Shown here piece after piece: positions 26,627 to 34,809 of a stretch of 41,888 nt of DNA. The notes beneath the pieces were generated by a model that saw only the letters and a list, made by a program, of their open reading frames with translations, ran no database searches and was not told where the DNA came from. Source of the stretch: an uncultured Acetobacteraceae bacterium (GTDB lineage Bacteria; Pseudomonadota; Alphaproteobacteria; Acetobacterales; Acetobacteraceae). The DNA lies in NCBI GenBank assembly GCA_903924985.1, contig CAIYDT010000112.1:1-41888 (forward strand), read 5' to 3'. Position 1 is the stretch's first letter. Every line of letters begins with the position of its first letter. Position numbers and translations under genes: made by a program.

Positions 26627-26663
26627 AAAAAGGGGGAGCCATCGCGGCTCCCCCTTTCCTTTT
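26627..26663. terminator. Bidirectional intrinsic terminator between hsp20 and the DUF1192 gene
   Basis: AAAGGGGGAGCC (26629-26640) pairs perfectly with GGCTCCCCCTTT (26646-26657) around a 5-nt ATCGC loop. TTTT follows at 26660-26663 on the plus strand, and the minus strand reads into TTTTTCGG. It therefore serves hsp20 (plus) and the convergent DUF1192 gene (minus). Confidence 0.92.
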
Positions 26664-26854
26664 CACGGCCGTTTAAAGAACGCGTCCGCCGCGTTGCGGT
26701 GGCTGTGCTTGCGGCCGATATCCGCCTCGACCCGCGCGATTTCGTCCCGCAACTCCCCAATGTAGTCGCGCAGCTCGTCGATCCCGAGTGTGTCGAGCAC
26801 CAGCTTCTCCAACCGGGTCTGCTTGCGCGGCGGGGCGTCTTCCTCTTCGGCCAT
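26663..26854 (-). CDS. DUF1192 family small protein
   Basis: A 63-residue acidic N-terminus and helical protein (MAEEEDAPPRKQTRLEKLVLD, then DTLGIDELRDYIGELRDEIARVEADI). It matches the DUF1192 family found next to core genes in alphaproteobacteria. AGGAGG precedes the ATG at 26854; a much longer open frame upstream has no support. The likely structure is a coiled-coil helix, and the function is unknown. It converges with hsp20 on a shared terminator. Confidence 0.88.
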   Translation of the reverse strand: MAEEEDAPPRKQTRLEKLVLDTLGIDELRDYIGELRDEIARVEADIGRKHSHRNAADAFFKRP

Positions 26855-27022
26855 GGTCCAACCTCCTGTTACGCACATGGCAGGGATGATATCCGGCTCC
26901 CGCCGGAAGCAAATGGCCAAAATGAGTTGCGGAACTGCTTGACCCCAGGCGGGGGGCTTGTCATACCCCGCCCCTTGCCGCGCCGCCGGCCGCTTAAAGC
27001 GCGCCCCAGAAAGTAAGATACC

Positions 27023-27601
27023 ATGTCCTTGCCGCTGATGCCCAAGGCCACCGCCGTGTGGCTGATTGAAAAGACCGCCCTGACCTTCACGCAGATCGCC
27101 GACTTCTGCGGCATGCACCCGCTTGAGATACAGGCGATCGCGGATGGCGAAGTGGCGCAGGGCATCGTGGGCTACGACCCGGTCGCCAACAGCCAGGTCA
27201 CCGCCGACAACATCAAGCAGTGCGAGGCCGATCCCAACGCGCGCCTGAAGCTGCTGGCGACCACGCTGCCGGCGCCGAAGCGCCTGCGCGGCGCGCGCTA
27301 CACCCCCGTGGCCAAGCGGAACGACCGCCCGGACGGCATCGCCTACCTGCTGCGGAACTACCCTCAGTTGACCGAGGCGCAGGTGGGTAAGCTGATGGGC
27401 ACCACCAAGGAAACCATTCAGAAGGTGCGCGACCGCACCCACTGGAACAGCGCCAACATCAAGCCGCGGGACCCGGTGATCCTGGGCCTGTGCAGCCAGG
27501 GCGATCTGAATGCCGCCGTCGCGCTGGCGAACGAACGCCTGGAGCGTGAGGGGCGGACGGTGCCGGTGCCCCCGCCGCCGGAGGCGGACGAAGCCGCCTG
27601 A
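27023..27601 (+). CDS. trcR: DUF1013 family cell cycle regulator TrcR
   Basis: A 192-residue protein of the alphaproteobacterial DUF1013 family, for which the name TrcR (cell cycle transcriptional regulator) is in use. Key segments are MPKATAVWLIEKTALTFTQIADFCGMHPLEIQAIADG, which looks like a helix-turn-helix, and LTEAQVGKLMGTTKETIQKVRDRTHWN, a second HTH-like region. The family is nearly universal in alphaproteobacteria and is linked to the CtrA/GcrA-type cell cycle network. It starts 168 bp from the DUF1192 start, with divergent transcription. A proline-rich tail (VPVPPPPEADEA) ends the protein. Confidence 0.88.
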   Translation: MSLPLMPKATAVWLIEKTALTFTQIADFCGMHPLEIQAIADGEVAQGIVGYDPVANSQVTADNIKQCEADPNARLKLLATTLPAPKRLRGARYTPVAKRNDRPDGIAYLLRNYPQLTEAQVGKLMGTTKETIQKVRDRTHWNSANIKPRDPVILGLCSQGDLNAAVALANERLEREGRTVPVPPPPEADEAA

Positions 27602-27619
27602 CAGCGGGGTGTCGCGGTA

Positions 27620-27793
27620 TTAGTCGACCAGGGTGCTGATCTTCTCCATTTCCTCTTTTAAGTGCAGCTTCTCCAGCTTCAATCGCATGAGCGCGTCGCT
27701 GTCCGGTCGGGGTCGTTGATCTTCGTCCTGTATCCGCGATTCCAGCGAAGCATGACGCTGCTTCAGGGCATCGAGACGGGCCGAATAGCTCAT
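27620..27793 (-). CDS. YdcH-family (DUF465) protein, first copy
   Basis: A 57-residue coiled-coil protein (MSYSARLDALKQRHASLESRI, ending KLEKLHLKEEMEKISTLVD), which is the DUF465 pattern of paired short helices. Its role is not established. It lies 153 bp from a divergently transcribed second copy (27947), a known arrangement in alphaproteobacteria. The ATG at 27793 follows GGAGGTACTACGC on the minus strand. It converges with trcR. Confidence 0.85.
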   Translation of the reverse strand: MSYSARLDALKQRHASLESRIQDEDQRPRPDSDALMRLKLEKLHLKEEMEKISTLVD

Positions 27794-27946
27794 GAGCGTA
27801 GTACCTCCGATAAGTTCCGGTTGGTTGCCCAAGGTCACCGCAGTGACCGCGGCAACGCACCGTAACGCCATTGCCACGCATCGAACCAGCCCAATCCGCC
27901 CGTTCGGGGGCATGTGCGGCAGAAAAATTTGTGGTATGGAGCGTCC

Positions 27947-28150
27947 ATGCTGACCGACCGGGATTCGCTGCTGCGGAAGCTGCACGAGCTGCGTAGCGAG
28001 CACCGTGACCTCGACACGGTGATTGCCCGTTTGGCCGATCAGGGACCGTCCGACCAGCTCCACTTGCAACGGCTGAAGAAGCGCAAACTCATGCTCAAGG
28101 ACGAGGTCAGTTGGCTGGAAAGCCGCTTGATTCCCGACAATATCGCCTGA
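27947..28150 (+). CDS. YdcH-family (DUF465) protein, second copy
   Basis: A 67-residue protein with the DUF465 signature ([19 protein letters not shown], then [25 protein letters not shown]). It differs clearly from the first copy, so this is an old duplication. The ATG at 27947 is preferred over an upstream start because the family begins near LTDRDSL. The purE start lies 1 bp beyond its stop, so it is probably the first gene of a ydcH-purE-purK operon. Confidence 0.88.
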   Translation: MLTDRDSLLRKLHELRSEHRDLDTVIARLADQGPSDQLHLQRLKKRKLMLKDEVSWLESRLIPDNIA

Positions 28151-28151
28151 G

Positions 28152-28652
28152 ATGGACGCGTCAGCGCCCAAGGTTGGGATCATCATGGGGAGCCAGTCGG
28201 ACTGGCCCACCATGCGCAACGCCGCCGCTATGCTGGACCGGCTGGGAATTGCCTACGAAGCCCGCATCGTGTCCGCCCATCGCACCCCCGACCGGTTGCG
28301 GGAGTATGCCACCACGGCCCGAGCGCGCGGCCTGCACGTGATCGTCGCCGGGGCAGGAGGCGCCGCCCACCTTCCCGGCATGTGCGCCGCCTGGACGCCC
28401 CTGCCTGTGCTGGGCGTTCCCGTCGAGTCGCACGCCCTGAAAGGCCAGGACAGTCTTTTGTCCATCGTGCAGATGCCGGCCGGCATCCCGGTGGGTACGC
28501 TGGCGATTGGCCGGGCAGGGGCGGTGAACGCCGCGCTGCTGGCGGCCTCCATTCTGGCGCTGCACGATCCTGCCCTGGCGGAACGCCTGGACGCGGTGCG
28601 CGCCGAACAAACCGCCGCTGTGGCCATCGAACCGGTCGACGACCCCGCATGA
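28152..28652 (+). CDS. purE: N5-carboxyaminoimidazole ribonucleotide mutase
   Basis: A 166-residue class I PurE that moves the carboxyl group of N5-CAIR to form CAIR in purine synthesis. The phosphate-binding [13 protein letters not shown], the conserved SAHRTP and the [11 protein letters not shown] loop are all present. The C-terminus overlaps purK by 4 bp (ATGA), ensuring coupled synthesis of the two enzymes. The presence of PurK confirms the bacterial two-step route. Confidence 0.98.
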   Translation: MDASAPKVGIIMGSQSDWPTMRNAAAMLDRLGIAYEARIVSAHRTPDRLREYATTARARGLHVIVAGAGGAAHLPGMCAAWTPLPVLGVPVESHALKGQDSLLSIVQMPAGIPVGTLAIGRAGAVNAALLAASILALHDPALAERLDAVRAEQTAAVAIEPVDDPA

Positions 28653-29776
28653 TCGGGGCTCTCCCCCCTAACGCCACCATCGGTCTGGTCGGCGGCGGGC
28701 AACTCGGCCGGATGTCCGCGTTGGCGGCCGCGCGCCTGGGCTACCGCTGCCACATTCTGACGCGGGAGGAAGACAGCCCCGCTGCCCAGGTCTCCCACGC
28801 CGTCACCATCAGCGACTATGCGGATCCGGCGTCCCTGCGCGCCTTCGCCGCCGCCGTGGACGTCATCAGCTTCGAATTCGAGAACGTCAGCGCCGAGGGC
28901 CTGGATCTCCTGGCGTCCCTGAAGCCCGTCCGCCCCGCGCCATCGGTGCTACGCATCAGCCAGGACCGCATCGCCGAGAAATCTTTTCTCAACAACACCG
29001 GCGTTGCCACGGCCCCCTGGCGCGTGGTGGAAACGCTGGCGGAACTGGAAGCGGCGGTCGCCGAACTGGGGCTGCCCTCGGTGTTGAAGACGACCCGGCT
29101 GGGCTACGATGGTAAGGGCCAGGCGATGCTGCGCTCGCCGGGGAATCTGGCCCCGGCGTTTGAGCGCCTGTCTCCCAAGCCCTTGATCCTCGAGGGCTTT
29201 GTCGATTTCGCGCGTGAGATCAGCGTGGTGATCGCGCGCGGCGCCGACGGGTCGGTGTCCGCCTTCGACACGGTGGAAAATCAGCACCGCGACCATATCC
29301 TGGACATCACATTGGCTCCGGCCCGCATCACCGCCGAGGTGGATCAAGCCGCCCAGCGCATCGCCCGCGATGTGGTCGCAGCCCTGGATCTGGTCGGCCT
29401 GCTGGCGGTCGAGATGTTCGTCGACCGCGACGGCCGGGTGCTGGCGAACGAGATCGCCCCCCGCCCGCACAACTCCGGCCATTGGACCATCGACGCCTGC
29501 CCCATGAGCCAGTTCGAGGCGCATATTCGCGCCATCGCCGGTTTGCCGCTGCCGCCGGCTGTGCGGCATTCCGACGCGGTGATGAAGAACCTGGTGGGGC
29601 CGCATGAGGCCGCCCTATGGCCAGCAATCGTCGCCAGCCCCGGCCTGATCCCCCACCACTACGGCAAAGCCGAGGCGCATCCCGGGCGCAAGATCGGCCA
29701 CGTGACGCGCCTGTTCCCCCGGGGAGCGCTGCCGGGGGCGTTCGGAATCAAGGCCGCCTTGGGGGTTCTCGGATAG
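28649..29776 (+). CDS. purK: N5-carboxyaminoimidazole ribonucleotide synthase
   Basis: A 375-residue ATP-grasp enzyme that makes N5-CAIR from AIR, bicarbonate and ATP. The N-terminal [24 protein letters not shown] in the ATP-binding loop, and [24 protein letters not shown] near the metal site are diagnostic. The start at 28649 overlaps the purE stop. The last residues (KAALGVLG) match the family end. It converges with the adenylation gene on the minus strand. Confidence 0.98.
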   Translation: MIGALPPNATIGLVGGGQLGRMSALAAARLGYRCHILTREEDSPAAQVSHAVTISDYADPASLRAFAAAVDVISFEFENVSAEGLDLLASLKPVRPAPSVLRISQDRIAEKSFLNNTGVATAPWRVVETLAELEAAVAELGLPSVLKTTRLGYDGKGQAMLRSPGNLAPAFERLSPKPLILEGFVDFAREISVVIARGADGSVSAFDTVENQHRDHILDITLAPARITAEVDQAAQRIARDVVAALDLVGLLAVEMFVDRDGRVLANEIAPRPHNSGHWTIDACPMSQFEAHIRAIAGLPLPPAVRHSDAVMKNLVGPHEAALWPAIVASPGLIPHHYGKAEAHPGRKIGHVTRLFPRGALPGAFGIKAALGVLG

Positions 29777-29821
29777 GAGGCGGGGCGGGGCACAAAAGCG
29801 TAAGAGCCGTCCCGGCCGCGG

Positions 29822-31474
29822 TTATCGTGCCGCATCCCAACGGGACAAGGCGTTCAGGTCGATCTTACCGCTGGGCAAGGCCGGTAGCCGATCCAGCACC
29901 GTCAGATCGGCTGGGCGCAATGCCATTGGCAGCGCCGCCGAAAGACGCTGCCGTAGTGCTCGGATGAGTTCGAGCCGGTCCTCGACCGTCGCGGCGACGA
30001 AACCGTGCAGAGTCACGCTTCCCGAAACCGTGCGCGCCACCACGACGGCATCGGTTACCGCGGGCTCAGCGCGGAGCACGGCCTCGATCTCGGCTGGTTC
30101 GACCCGGACGCCGTTGATCTTCACCTGCCGGTCGGCCCGTCCGAGCACGCGCAACATCCCATCCGGTTGTACCAGCATAAGGTCCCCGGTGCGGAAGAAG
30201 CGCCAGCCCGAACGGCCAGGGACGGGGCGCATGGCACCGGGCACCAGCCGGCCCTCCCGCCACTCGCCAAGGGCAAGATAGCGGCTGCGCAGCACCAGTT
30301 CCCCCGGCTCGCCAGGCGGTGCCGGTCTCCCGTCTTCGCCGACCAATGCGTACTCATGGAGGGCCTGCCGCAAGCCCGCGGCCACCGTTGTCTCTGGCCC
30401 ACGATCGTCGGCCGGCAGCGTCCATTGCGCGATGATGAGTGCTTCGGTCGAAGCGTAGGTATGTAAAATCTCACAGCCCGGCGGTAGCAGGAGGCGCCAG
30501 GCAGCAATGTCCGCTCGCGTCAGAGCGGACGCACCGCTGCGTAAGGCTCGCAAGGCGCGGAAAGACGTTCTGGCCCGTTCCAACGACGATAGCAGGCGCA
30601 GGGCAGGAGGCTGGATCATCGCGCAGGTCACCGCCTCCCACTCCAGCAATCTCAGCACGGCGCCGGCACCTTCCGTCGCGAGATCGGCCAGCACAACGCG
30701 GGCGCCGCGGCTCAATGCACCCAACAGACAGGCCAGGCCGGAACCGGCGAAAGGCATGGAGGGACAGAATACCCGGTCCGCCGACGTCAGTCCCCAGGCT
30801 GTATTGGTGTCCAGCGCGCGATAGAGGACCGACCGCGACGAGAGCACGATCCCTTTGGGGCGGCCGCTGCTGCCAGAGGTGAAGTGGACGGCGAGCGGTG
30901 AATCCGGATTCCAGTCCGGGCCCATCCGCCAGTCCGCATCCGAACTGGCCAGCACGGTGTCGAGCATCAGCACCGGCGCGGCGGGCGGGTGTTTCAGGGG
31001 GGCGGCGGCGAGGATGACGGCGGGCACGGCGTCCGCCAACAATGCGGCCAGACGCTCCGGCGGCATGGCCGGGTCGAGTACCAGGCAGAGGCGGCCGGAG
31101 ATCAGGCAGCCGAGCAAGCCGGTGATTCCCTCTGGCGTGCATGGCAGCAGGCAGGCCACCGGCCGGCCGGGCGGCGCCAGGTTGGCCACGGCATGCGCCG
31201 TATTCTGGGCCAACCGCAGCATGTCGCCATACTGGATGCTGTTGCTTTGCCCGACCAGCGCCGTGGCTTTCGGGTCCGCCGCCGCGGCCGCGCGCAGATG
31301 CGTCAGCAGGGGGCTCGTACTGAATGCCTCGGCCCCTGGAATGGGTGGCGCGACCCTTGCGCCCGGCAAGCACCAAGCGTCGCCGTCGTCCGTTTCGTCG
31401 ATCAATGCCGGCCTTTGCACGGGGACCGTAGCGGCTCCTTTACGGTATCTGGCCCGTGAAGCAGCCAGCGCCAA
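29822..31474 (-). CDS. Stand-alone NRPS-like adenylation protein
   Basis: About 550 residues of ANL-superfamily adenylation domain. A3-type HFTSGSSGRPKGI, A5-type HTYASTEA, A7-A8 FRTGDLMLVQPDGMLRVLGRADRQVKINGVRVEPAEIE and A10 LPSGKIDLNAL are in order, so it resembles NRPS domains more than fatty-acid ligases. No carrier (PCP) or thioesterase domain follows; the protein stops right after A10. The likely start is the TTG at 31474, just after GAGGG, which overlaps the nusG stop. Only 12 bp separate it from nusG. It may activate an amino or hydroxy acid for a carrier encoded elsewhere. Confidence 0.82.
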   Translation of the reverse strand: MALAASRARYRKGAATVPVQRPALIDETDDGDAWCLPGARVAPPIPGAEAFSTSPLLTHLRAAAAADPKATALVGQSNSIQYGDMLRLAQNTAHAVANLAPPGRPVACLLPCTPEGITGLLGCLISGRLCLVLDPAMPPERLAALLADAVPAVILAAAPLKHPPAAPVLMLDTVLASSDADWRMGPDWNPDSPLAVHFTSGSSGRPKGIVLSSRSVLYRALDTNTAWGLTSADRVFCPSMPFAGSGLACLLGALSRGARVVLADLATEGAGAVLRLLEWEAVTCAMIQPPALRLLSSLERARTSFRALRALRSGASALTRADIAAWRLLLPPGCEILHTYASTEALIIAQWTLPADDRGPETTVAAGLRQALHEYALVGEDGRPAPPGEPGELVLRSRYLALGEWREGRLVPGAMRPVPGRSGWRFFRTGDLMLVQPDGMLRVLGRADRQVKINGVRVEPAEIEAVLRAEPAVTDAVVVARTVSGSVTLHGFVAATVEDRLELIRALRQRLSAALPMALRPADLTVLDRLPALPSGKIDLNALSRWDAAR

Positions 31475-31486
31475 TCGCGTTTGCCC

Positions 31487-32017
31487 TCAGACCTTCTCGA
31501 CCTGGCTGTATTCCAGTTCCACCGGGGTGGAGCGGCCGAAGATCGACACGCTGACCTTGAGGCGGCCTTTCTCCTCGTCGACTTCCTCGACGGTGCCGTT
31601 GAAGCTGGCGAAGGGGCCGTCGGACACGCGGACTTGTTCGCCGATGTCGAACAGCACCGCGGGGCGGGGGCGTTCGACGCCTTCCTGGCTCTGTTTCAGG
31701 ATGCGGTCGGCCTCGGCCTCCGAGATGGGGCTGGGCTTGGTTTTGCTGCCCAGGAAGCCGGTGACCTTGGGGGTGTTTTTGACCAAATGCCATGCGTCGT
31801 CGGTCAGGTCCATCTTCACCAGCACATAGCCGGGGAAGAATTTGTGCTCGCTGCTGACCTTCTGGCCGCGGCGGACTTCGACCACGTTCTCGGAGGGGAC
31901 CAGCACTTCCTCGAACTGCTCGCCGAGGCCGTTCTGAATCGCCTGATCCTTGATCTGCTGCGCGATCTTCTTCTCGAAGCCGGAGTAGACGTGAACAACA
32001 TACCAACGCTTGGCCAT
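31487..32017 (-). CDS. nusG: Transcription termination/antitermination factor NusG
   Basis: The 176-residue protein contains the NGN domain (KRWYVVHVYSGFEKKIAQQI to about residue 110, including HKFFPGYVLVKMDL) and the C-terminal KOW domain (FDIGEQVRVSDGPFASFNGTVEEVDEEKGRLKV). It binds RNA polymerase to suppress pausing and links to Rho and ribosomal protein S10. It follows secE by 17 bp in the usual tRNA-Trp-secE-nusG order. The next gene is not rplK but an adenylation protein. Confidence 0.98.
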   Translation of the reverse strand: MAKRWYVVHVYSGFEKKIAQQIKDQAIQNGLGEQFEEVLVPSENVVEVRRGQKVSSEHKFFPGYVLVKMDLTDDAWHLVKNTPKVTGFLGSKTKPSPISEAEADRILKQSQEGVERPRPAVLFDIGEQVRVSDGPFASFNGTVEEVDEEKGRLKVSVSIFGRSTPVELEYSQVEKV

Positions 32018-32034
32018 GATCGTAGGTTACCTTC

Positions 32035-32229
32035 TCAGACGCTCATGCCGAACAGCGCGCGCACCCCGAGGCCGATCACCTGATCGACGACGAAGAAAAA
32101 GATCGCGGTGACGGCCGCCATGGCGAACACCAAGCCGGTGGTGACCAGCGTTTCTTTACGCGAGGGCCAGGTGACCTTCATCACCTCGCTCCGCACTTCG
32201 CGGAAGAATTTCACCGGTTCGAACGCCAC
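32035..32229 (-). CDS. secE: Preprotein translocase subunit SecE
   Basis: A 64-residue SecE of the short single-helix type. The cytoplasmic amphipathic part reads FFREVRSEVMKVTWPSRKETL, with the conserved V-x-W-P-S-R-x-E core. One membrane helix (about residues 31-52) follows, with LFGMSV at the end. It clamps SecY in the SecYEG channel. It lies between tRNA-Trp and nusG, the standard order in bacteria. Confidence 0.97.
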   Translation of the reverse strand: MAFEPVKFFREVRSEVMKVTWPSRKETLVTTGLVFAMAAVTAIFFFVVDQVIGLGVRALFGMSV

Positions 32230-32292
32230 GCCGCCATAACTCCTTGAAATCGCGATTAGTGTACCCGCCGAGCGCGCTTGTGGAAAGCGTGC

Positions 32293-32369
32293 TGGCAGGG
32301 GTGGAGGGTCTCGAACCCCCAGCCTCCGGTTTTGGAGACCGGCGCTCTAGCCAATTGAGCTACACCCCT
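32293..32369 (-). tRNA. tRNA-Trp (anticodon CCA)
   Basis: Read on the minus strand, the acceptor arm AGGGGTG pairs with CACCCCT. The anticodon loop is CTCCAAA with anticodon CCA, flanked by the CCGGT/ACCGG stem, and the T arm has GGTTCGAGACC. The 3' CCA is encoded (TGG at 32293-32295, plus strand) after discriminator G. This is the tRNA that decodes UGG, located directly upstream of secE as in many bacteria. Confidence 0.98.
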
Positions 32370-32413
32370 ACACGGCAGGCGGCGTAAAAAGGCCGGGACG
32401 GGTCGGATGTCAA

Positions 32414-32432
32414 GGGCGGGGTTTGGGTTGGG
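32414..32432 (+). other. Canonical G-quadruplex-type motif
   Basis: Four G runs occur with loops of 1, 3 and 2 nt: GGG-C-GGGG-TTT-GGG-TT-GGG. It starts 45 bp from the tRNA-Trp 5' end, on the strand opposite that gene, and lies where the promoter of the tRNA-secE-nusG unit is expected. It could fold in single-stranded DNA, but any effect is speculative. Confidence 0.4.
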
Positions 32433-32495
32433 TGCGGTTTTGGGTGACGGCGCGGCTGTCGGCGGTCGGTGGGCCATCGCCGTTGGCAGGTGCGC

Positions 32496-32695
32496 GCGTC
32501 GTCGTCCATTGTGAAGCGGCGCTATGCCACCGCCAGCATCGTCAGCGCCGATCGATTGTTTTCAACATCAAAAGCAACGACTACCGGCTGGTTGTGTCCG
32601 TGGCCTTCGATAAGGCCATCGTCTGGATCAAATGGATCGGAACCCATAGAGATTACGACCGCATCGACGTGAAGGAGATCGATCATGGTAGCTGA
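32496..32695 (+). pseudogene. Decayed HigB-type toxin remnant
   Basis: The C-terminal half of a HigB (RelE-superfamily mRNA interferase) can be read in two frames. One gives SIVKRRYATASIVSADRL and the next gives VFNIKSNDYRLVV to IKWIGTHRDYDRIDVKEIDHGS. A one-base loss near 32557-32566 (ATTGTTTTC) separates them. The N-terminal 35-45 residues expected of the family (with LxxFW and AxxPLxxW-type segments) are missing upstream. The stop overlaps the antitoxin start by 11 bp, as in intact hig operons. Toxin activity is therefore unlikely. Confidence 0.78.
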
Positions 32696-33062
32696 CGTAA
32701 AGCCCATCCGTTCGGAAGCGGACTATGAGGCGGCGATGGCAGAGGTGGAAACGCTTTGGGGTGCCGCGAATGGGACGCCAGAGGGCGATCGTTTGGACGT
32801 GCTGGCGACGCTGATCGATGCCTATGAAGCCAAGCATTACCCGATGGATCCGCCCGATCCGGTGGAAGCAATCAAGTGCCGGATGGAGCAGATGGGGATG
32901 ACACGGAAGGACCTGGAGGGTGTCATCGGCACGCGCACGCGAATCGCGGAGGCGCTGAACCGAAAGCGCGGGCTGTCGATTGGGATGATCCGGCGGTTAC
33001 ACGAACGGCTGGGAATTTCGGCCGAGGTGCTGATACGGCCTTCGTTCGACGAGGCGGCGTAA
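32685..33062 (+). CDS. HigA-type antitoxin (XRE helix-turn-helix)
   Basis: A 125-residue antitoxin with the HigA signature. The N-terminal segment IRSEADYEAAMAEVETLWGA and GTPEGDRLDVLATLIDAYEAKHYP precede the HTH, AIKCRMEQMGMTRKDLEGVIG to KRGLSIGMIRRLHERLGISAEVLI. It binds the toxin and represses its own operon. Here it is complete while the toxin is frameshifted and truncated, so it is an orphan antitoxin. It might still act as a DNA-binding regulator or protect against homologous toxins. Confidence 0.88.
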   Translation: MVADVKPIRSEADYEAAMAEVETLWGAANGTPEGDRLDVLATLIDAYEAKHYPMDPPDPVEAIKCRMEQMGMTRKDLEGVIGTRTRIAEALNRKRGLSIGMIRRLHERLGISAEVLIRPSFDEAA

Positions 33063-33372
33063 CGGCCATGCCACCAAAAGAGGGCGAATAGATGGGTTGC
33101 TCGGCAGGGATCAGGAAGGCATCAAGAACAGCACCCGACCCGAGAGATGCCAGTTGGGCCGTTGGAGCCGCCCAAGCGCGTTACAGTGACGACGGCAAAC
33201 AAATCAGCATTCCGAAGCCCGGTATTTCGACGCTTCCTGGTTATGTGCTTGTTGCCTGCGAGATTTGCGGGTTCTCTTTCAGCCGCGCTTATAGCGGCGC
33301 ACCCGTCGGGTATGGCTGGTCCTGCTTTCCCACCCCTACCCAACCGCCCCGCCCAAGCGCACAACCCCCCGC
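33063..33372. other. Intergenic stretch before rsmB with no recognisable gene
   Basis: A 106-codon open frame (33092-33412) crosses this stretch, but it has mixed composition, proline-rich read-through into the rsmB start and no family resemblance. No hairpins, repeats or tRNA-like folds stand out. It presumably holds the rsmB promoter. Confidence 0.35.
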
Positions 33373-34605
33373 ATGCCCGACCCCACCCGCGAAACCGCCT
33401 TCGACCTTCTGACCGCCGTCCTCGAGCGCGGTCGCCCGCTGGAGGAAGCGCTCACCGCCCTCCCCACGCTGGATCAGCGCGACCGCTCCGCCGCGCACCG
33501 TCTGACCGCCGCCGTCCTGCGCCGCGCCGGCACGCTGGACGCATTGATAGAACCGTTCCTGCGCAAGGAGCCGCCGGCCCCCGTCCGCAACGTCCTCCGC
33601 ATCGGCGCCGCTGGCCTGCTGCTGCTGAATACGCCTGTCCATGCCGCCGTCGGCACCGCCGTGGCGCTGGCGAAGACCCGGGGCCTCACGCCCTTCGCGG
33701 GCCTCACCAACGCCGTCCTGCGCAAGGTCGCCGCCGCCGGCCCGGCCGCACTCGAAACCCTCGACAGCCCCCGCCTCGACACACCGCCATGGCTCTGGGC
33801 CTCCTGGGGCGCCAATGCCCGAGCGATTGCGATCGCGCATCAGCAGGAGGCGCCGCTGGATTTGACGCTGAAGCCTGGCACCGCGCCGCCGGAAAACGCC
33901 GAGTTGTTGCCCACCGGGTCCGTTAGGTTCCCCCCCGGCACGCGGGTCGCCGACATCCCCGGCTTCGACCAGGGCGCGCTTTGGGTGCAGGACGCCGCCG
34001 CCGCCCTCCCGGCGAAGCTCCTGAACGCCCAATCCGGCGAACGGATCGCCGACCTCTGCGCCGCCCCCGGGGGCAAGACCGGCCAGCTCGCCGCCGCCGG
34101 CGCCACGGTTACGGCATTGGAGCGCGATCCTGCCCGCCTCGACCGGCTCGCCGGCAATCTCGTCCACTGGGGCTTGCACGCCGCATTGATCCAGGCCGAC
34201 GCCACGGCCTGGACACCGCCCGAACTGTTCGACGCCATCCTGCTGGACGCGCCGTGCAGCGCCACCGGCACCATCCGCCGCCACCCCGACGTGCCGCACC
34301 TCAAGCGCCCGAACGACATCAAGACCCTGATCCAGGCCCAGGACCGCCTGATCGCTGCCGCCGCCGCGATGCTGAAGCCTGGCGGACGCCTGATCTACGC
34401 CGTTTGCTCCCTGCAACCGGAGGAAGCCGAACCCCGCATCCTCAACGCCCCCCACCTCCGCCCCGACCCGTTCACCCCGGAAGAGCTGGCCATGCTCCCC
34501 GAAGCCCGCACCGCGGGCGGAAACTTGCGCACCCACCCGGCTCTTTGGTCCGAACGCGGCGGGATGGACGGTTTCTTCGCGGCGAGGCTCATTCGGGTCG
34601 CTTGA
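33373..34605 (+). CDS. RsmB/NOP-type 16S rRNA m5C methyltransferase
   Basis: A 410-residue SAM-dependent RNA methyltransferase. The NusB-like N-terminal helical domain (about 1-130, with RETAFDLLTAVLERG and APVRNVLRIGAAGLLLLN) precedes the catalytic domain. That domain has the SAM loop CAAPGGKT, motif IV DAPCSATGTIRRHPD and the catalytic VCSLQPEE cysteine. It is related to RsmB, which methylates C967 of 16S rRNA, but is somewhat shorter than the E. coli protein. It heads the group rsmB, rpe, heparinase-like, which is a frequent order in alphaproteobacteria. Confidence 0.93.
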   Translation: MPDPTRETAFDLLTAVLERGRPLEEALTALPTLDQRDRSAAHRLTAAVLRRAGTLDALIEPFLRKEPPAPVRNVLRIGAAGLLLLNTPVHAAVGTAVALAKTRGLTPFAGLTNAVLRKVAAAGPAALETLDSPRLDTPPWLWASWGANARAIAIAHQQEAPLDLTLKPGTAPPENAELLPTGSVRFPPGTRVADIPGFDQGALWVQDAAAALPAKLLNAQSGERIADLCAAPGGKTGQLAAAGATVTALERDPARLDRLAGNLVHWGLHAALIQADATAWTPPELFDAILLDAPCSATGTIRRHPDVPHLKRPNDIKTLIQAQDRLIAAAAAMLKPGGRLIYAVCSLQPEEAEPRILNAPHLRPDPFTPEELAMLPEARTAGGNLRTHPALWSERGGMDGFFAARLIRVA

Positions 34606-34626
34606 ACGGTGTCGGCCTCTTTTTTT

Positions 34627-34650
34627 CGTCACCCTCGGGCTCGACCCGAG
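34627..34650. repeat. REP-like palindromic repeat, copy 1 of a pair
   Basis: CGTCACCCTCGGGCTCGACC and the four bases after it form a hairpin from CTCGGG (34634-34639) and CCCGAG (34645-34650) with a CTCGA loop. It is an inverted copy of the repeat at 34716 (22 of 24 positions) and a relative of the one at 37087. A T run precedes it (34619-34626). Confidence 0.75.
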
Positions 34651-34715
34651 AACCGCCACCAGCACTGGCCTCGCCTAAAATTGTCATATTACAAGGGTTT
34701 GTGCGGCGGGCGACC

Positions 34716-34739
34716 TTCGGGTCGAGCCCGAGGATGACG
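34716..34739. repeat. REP-like palindromic repeat, copy 2 of a pair
   Basis: TTCGGGTCGAGCCCGAGGAT plus GACG is the reverse complement of the 34627 element with two changes. Both copies flank a 65-bp AT-richer spacer with no gene, between rsmB and rpe. The pair resembles a BIME, and the RNA could form a long stem protecting the rsmB 3' end. Confidence 0.72.
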
Positions 34740-34809
34740 AAGGAGCGAGGCCAACCCGTCGTCGAACCAGCCTTGTATGGCGCCGGAGTCGCTGTCTAGA
34801 ACATCGCGC

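Noticed and set aside
33092..33412. 106-codon ORF before rsmB
   Set aside because: It runs into the rsmB start out of frame, has a Pro-rich end and no clear ribosome binding site.
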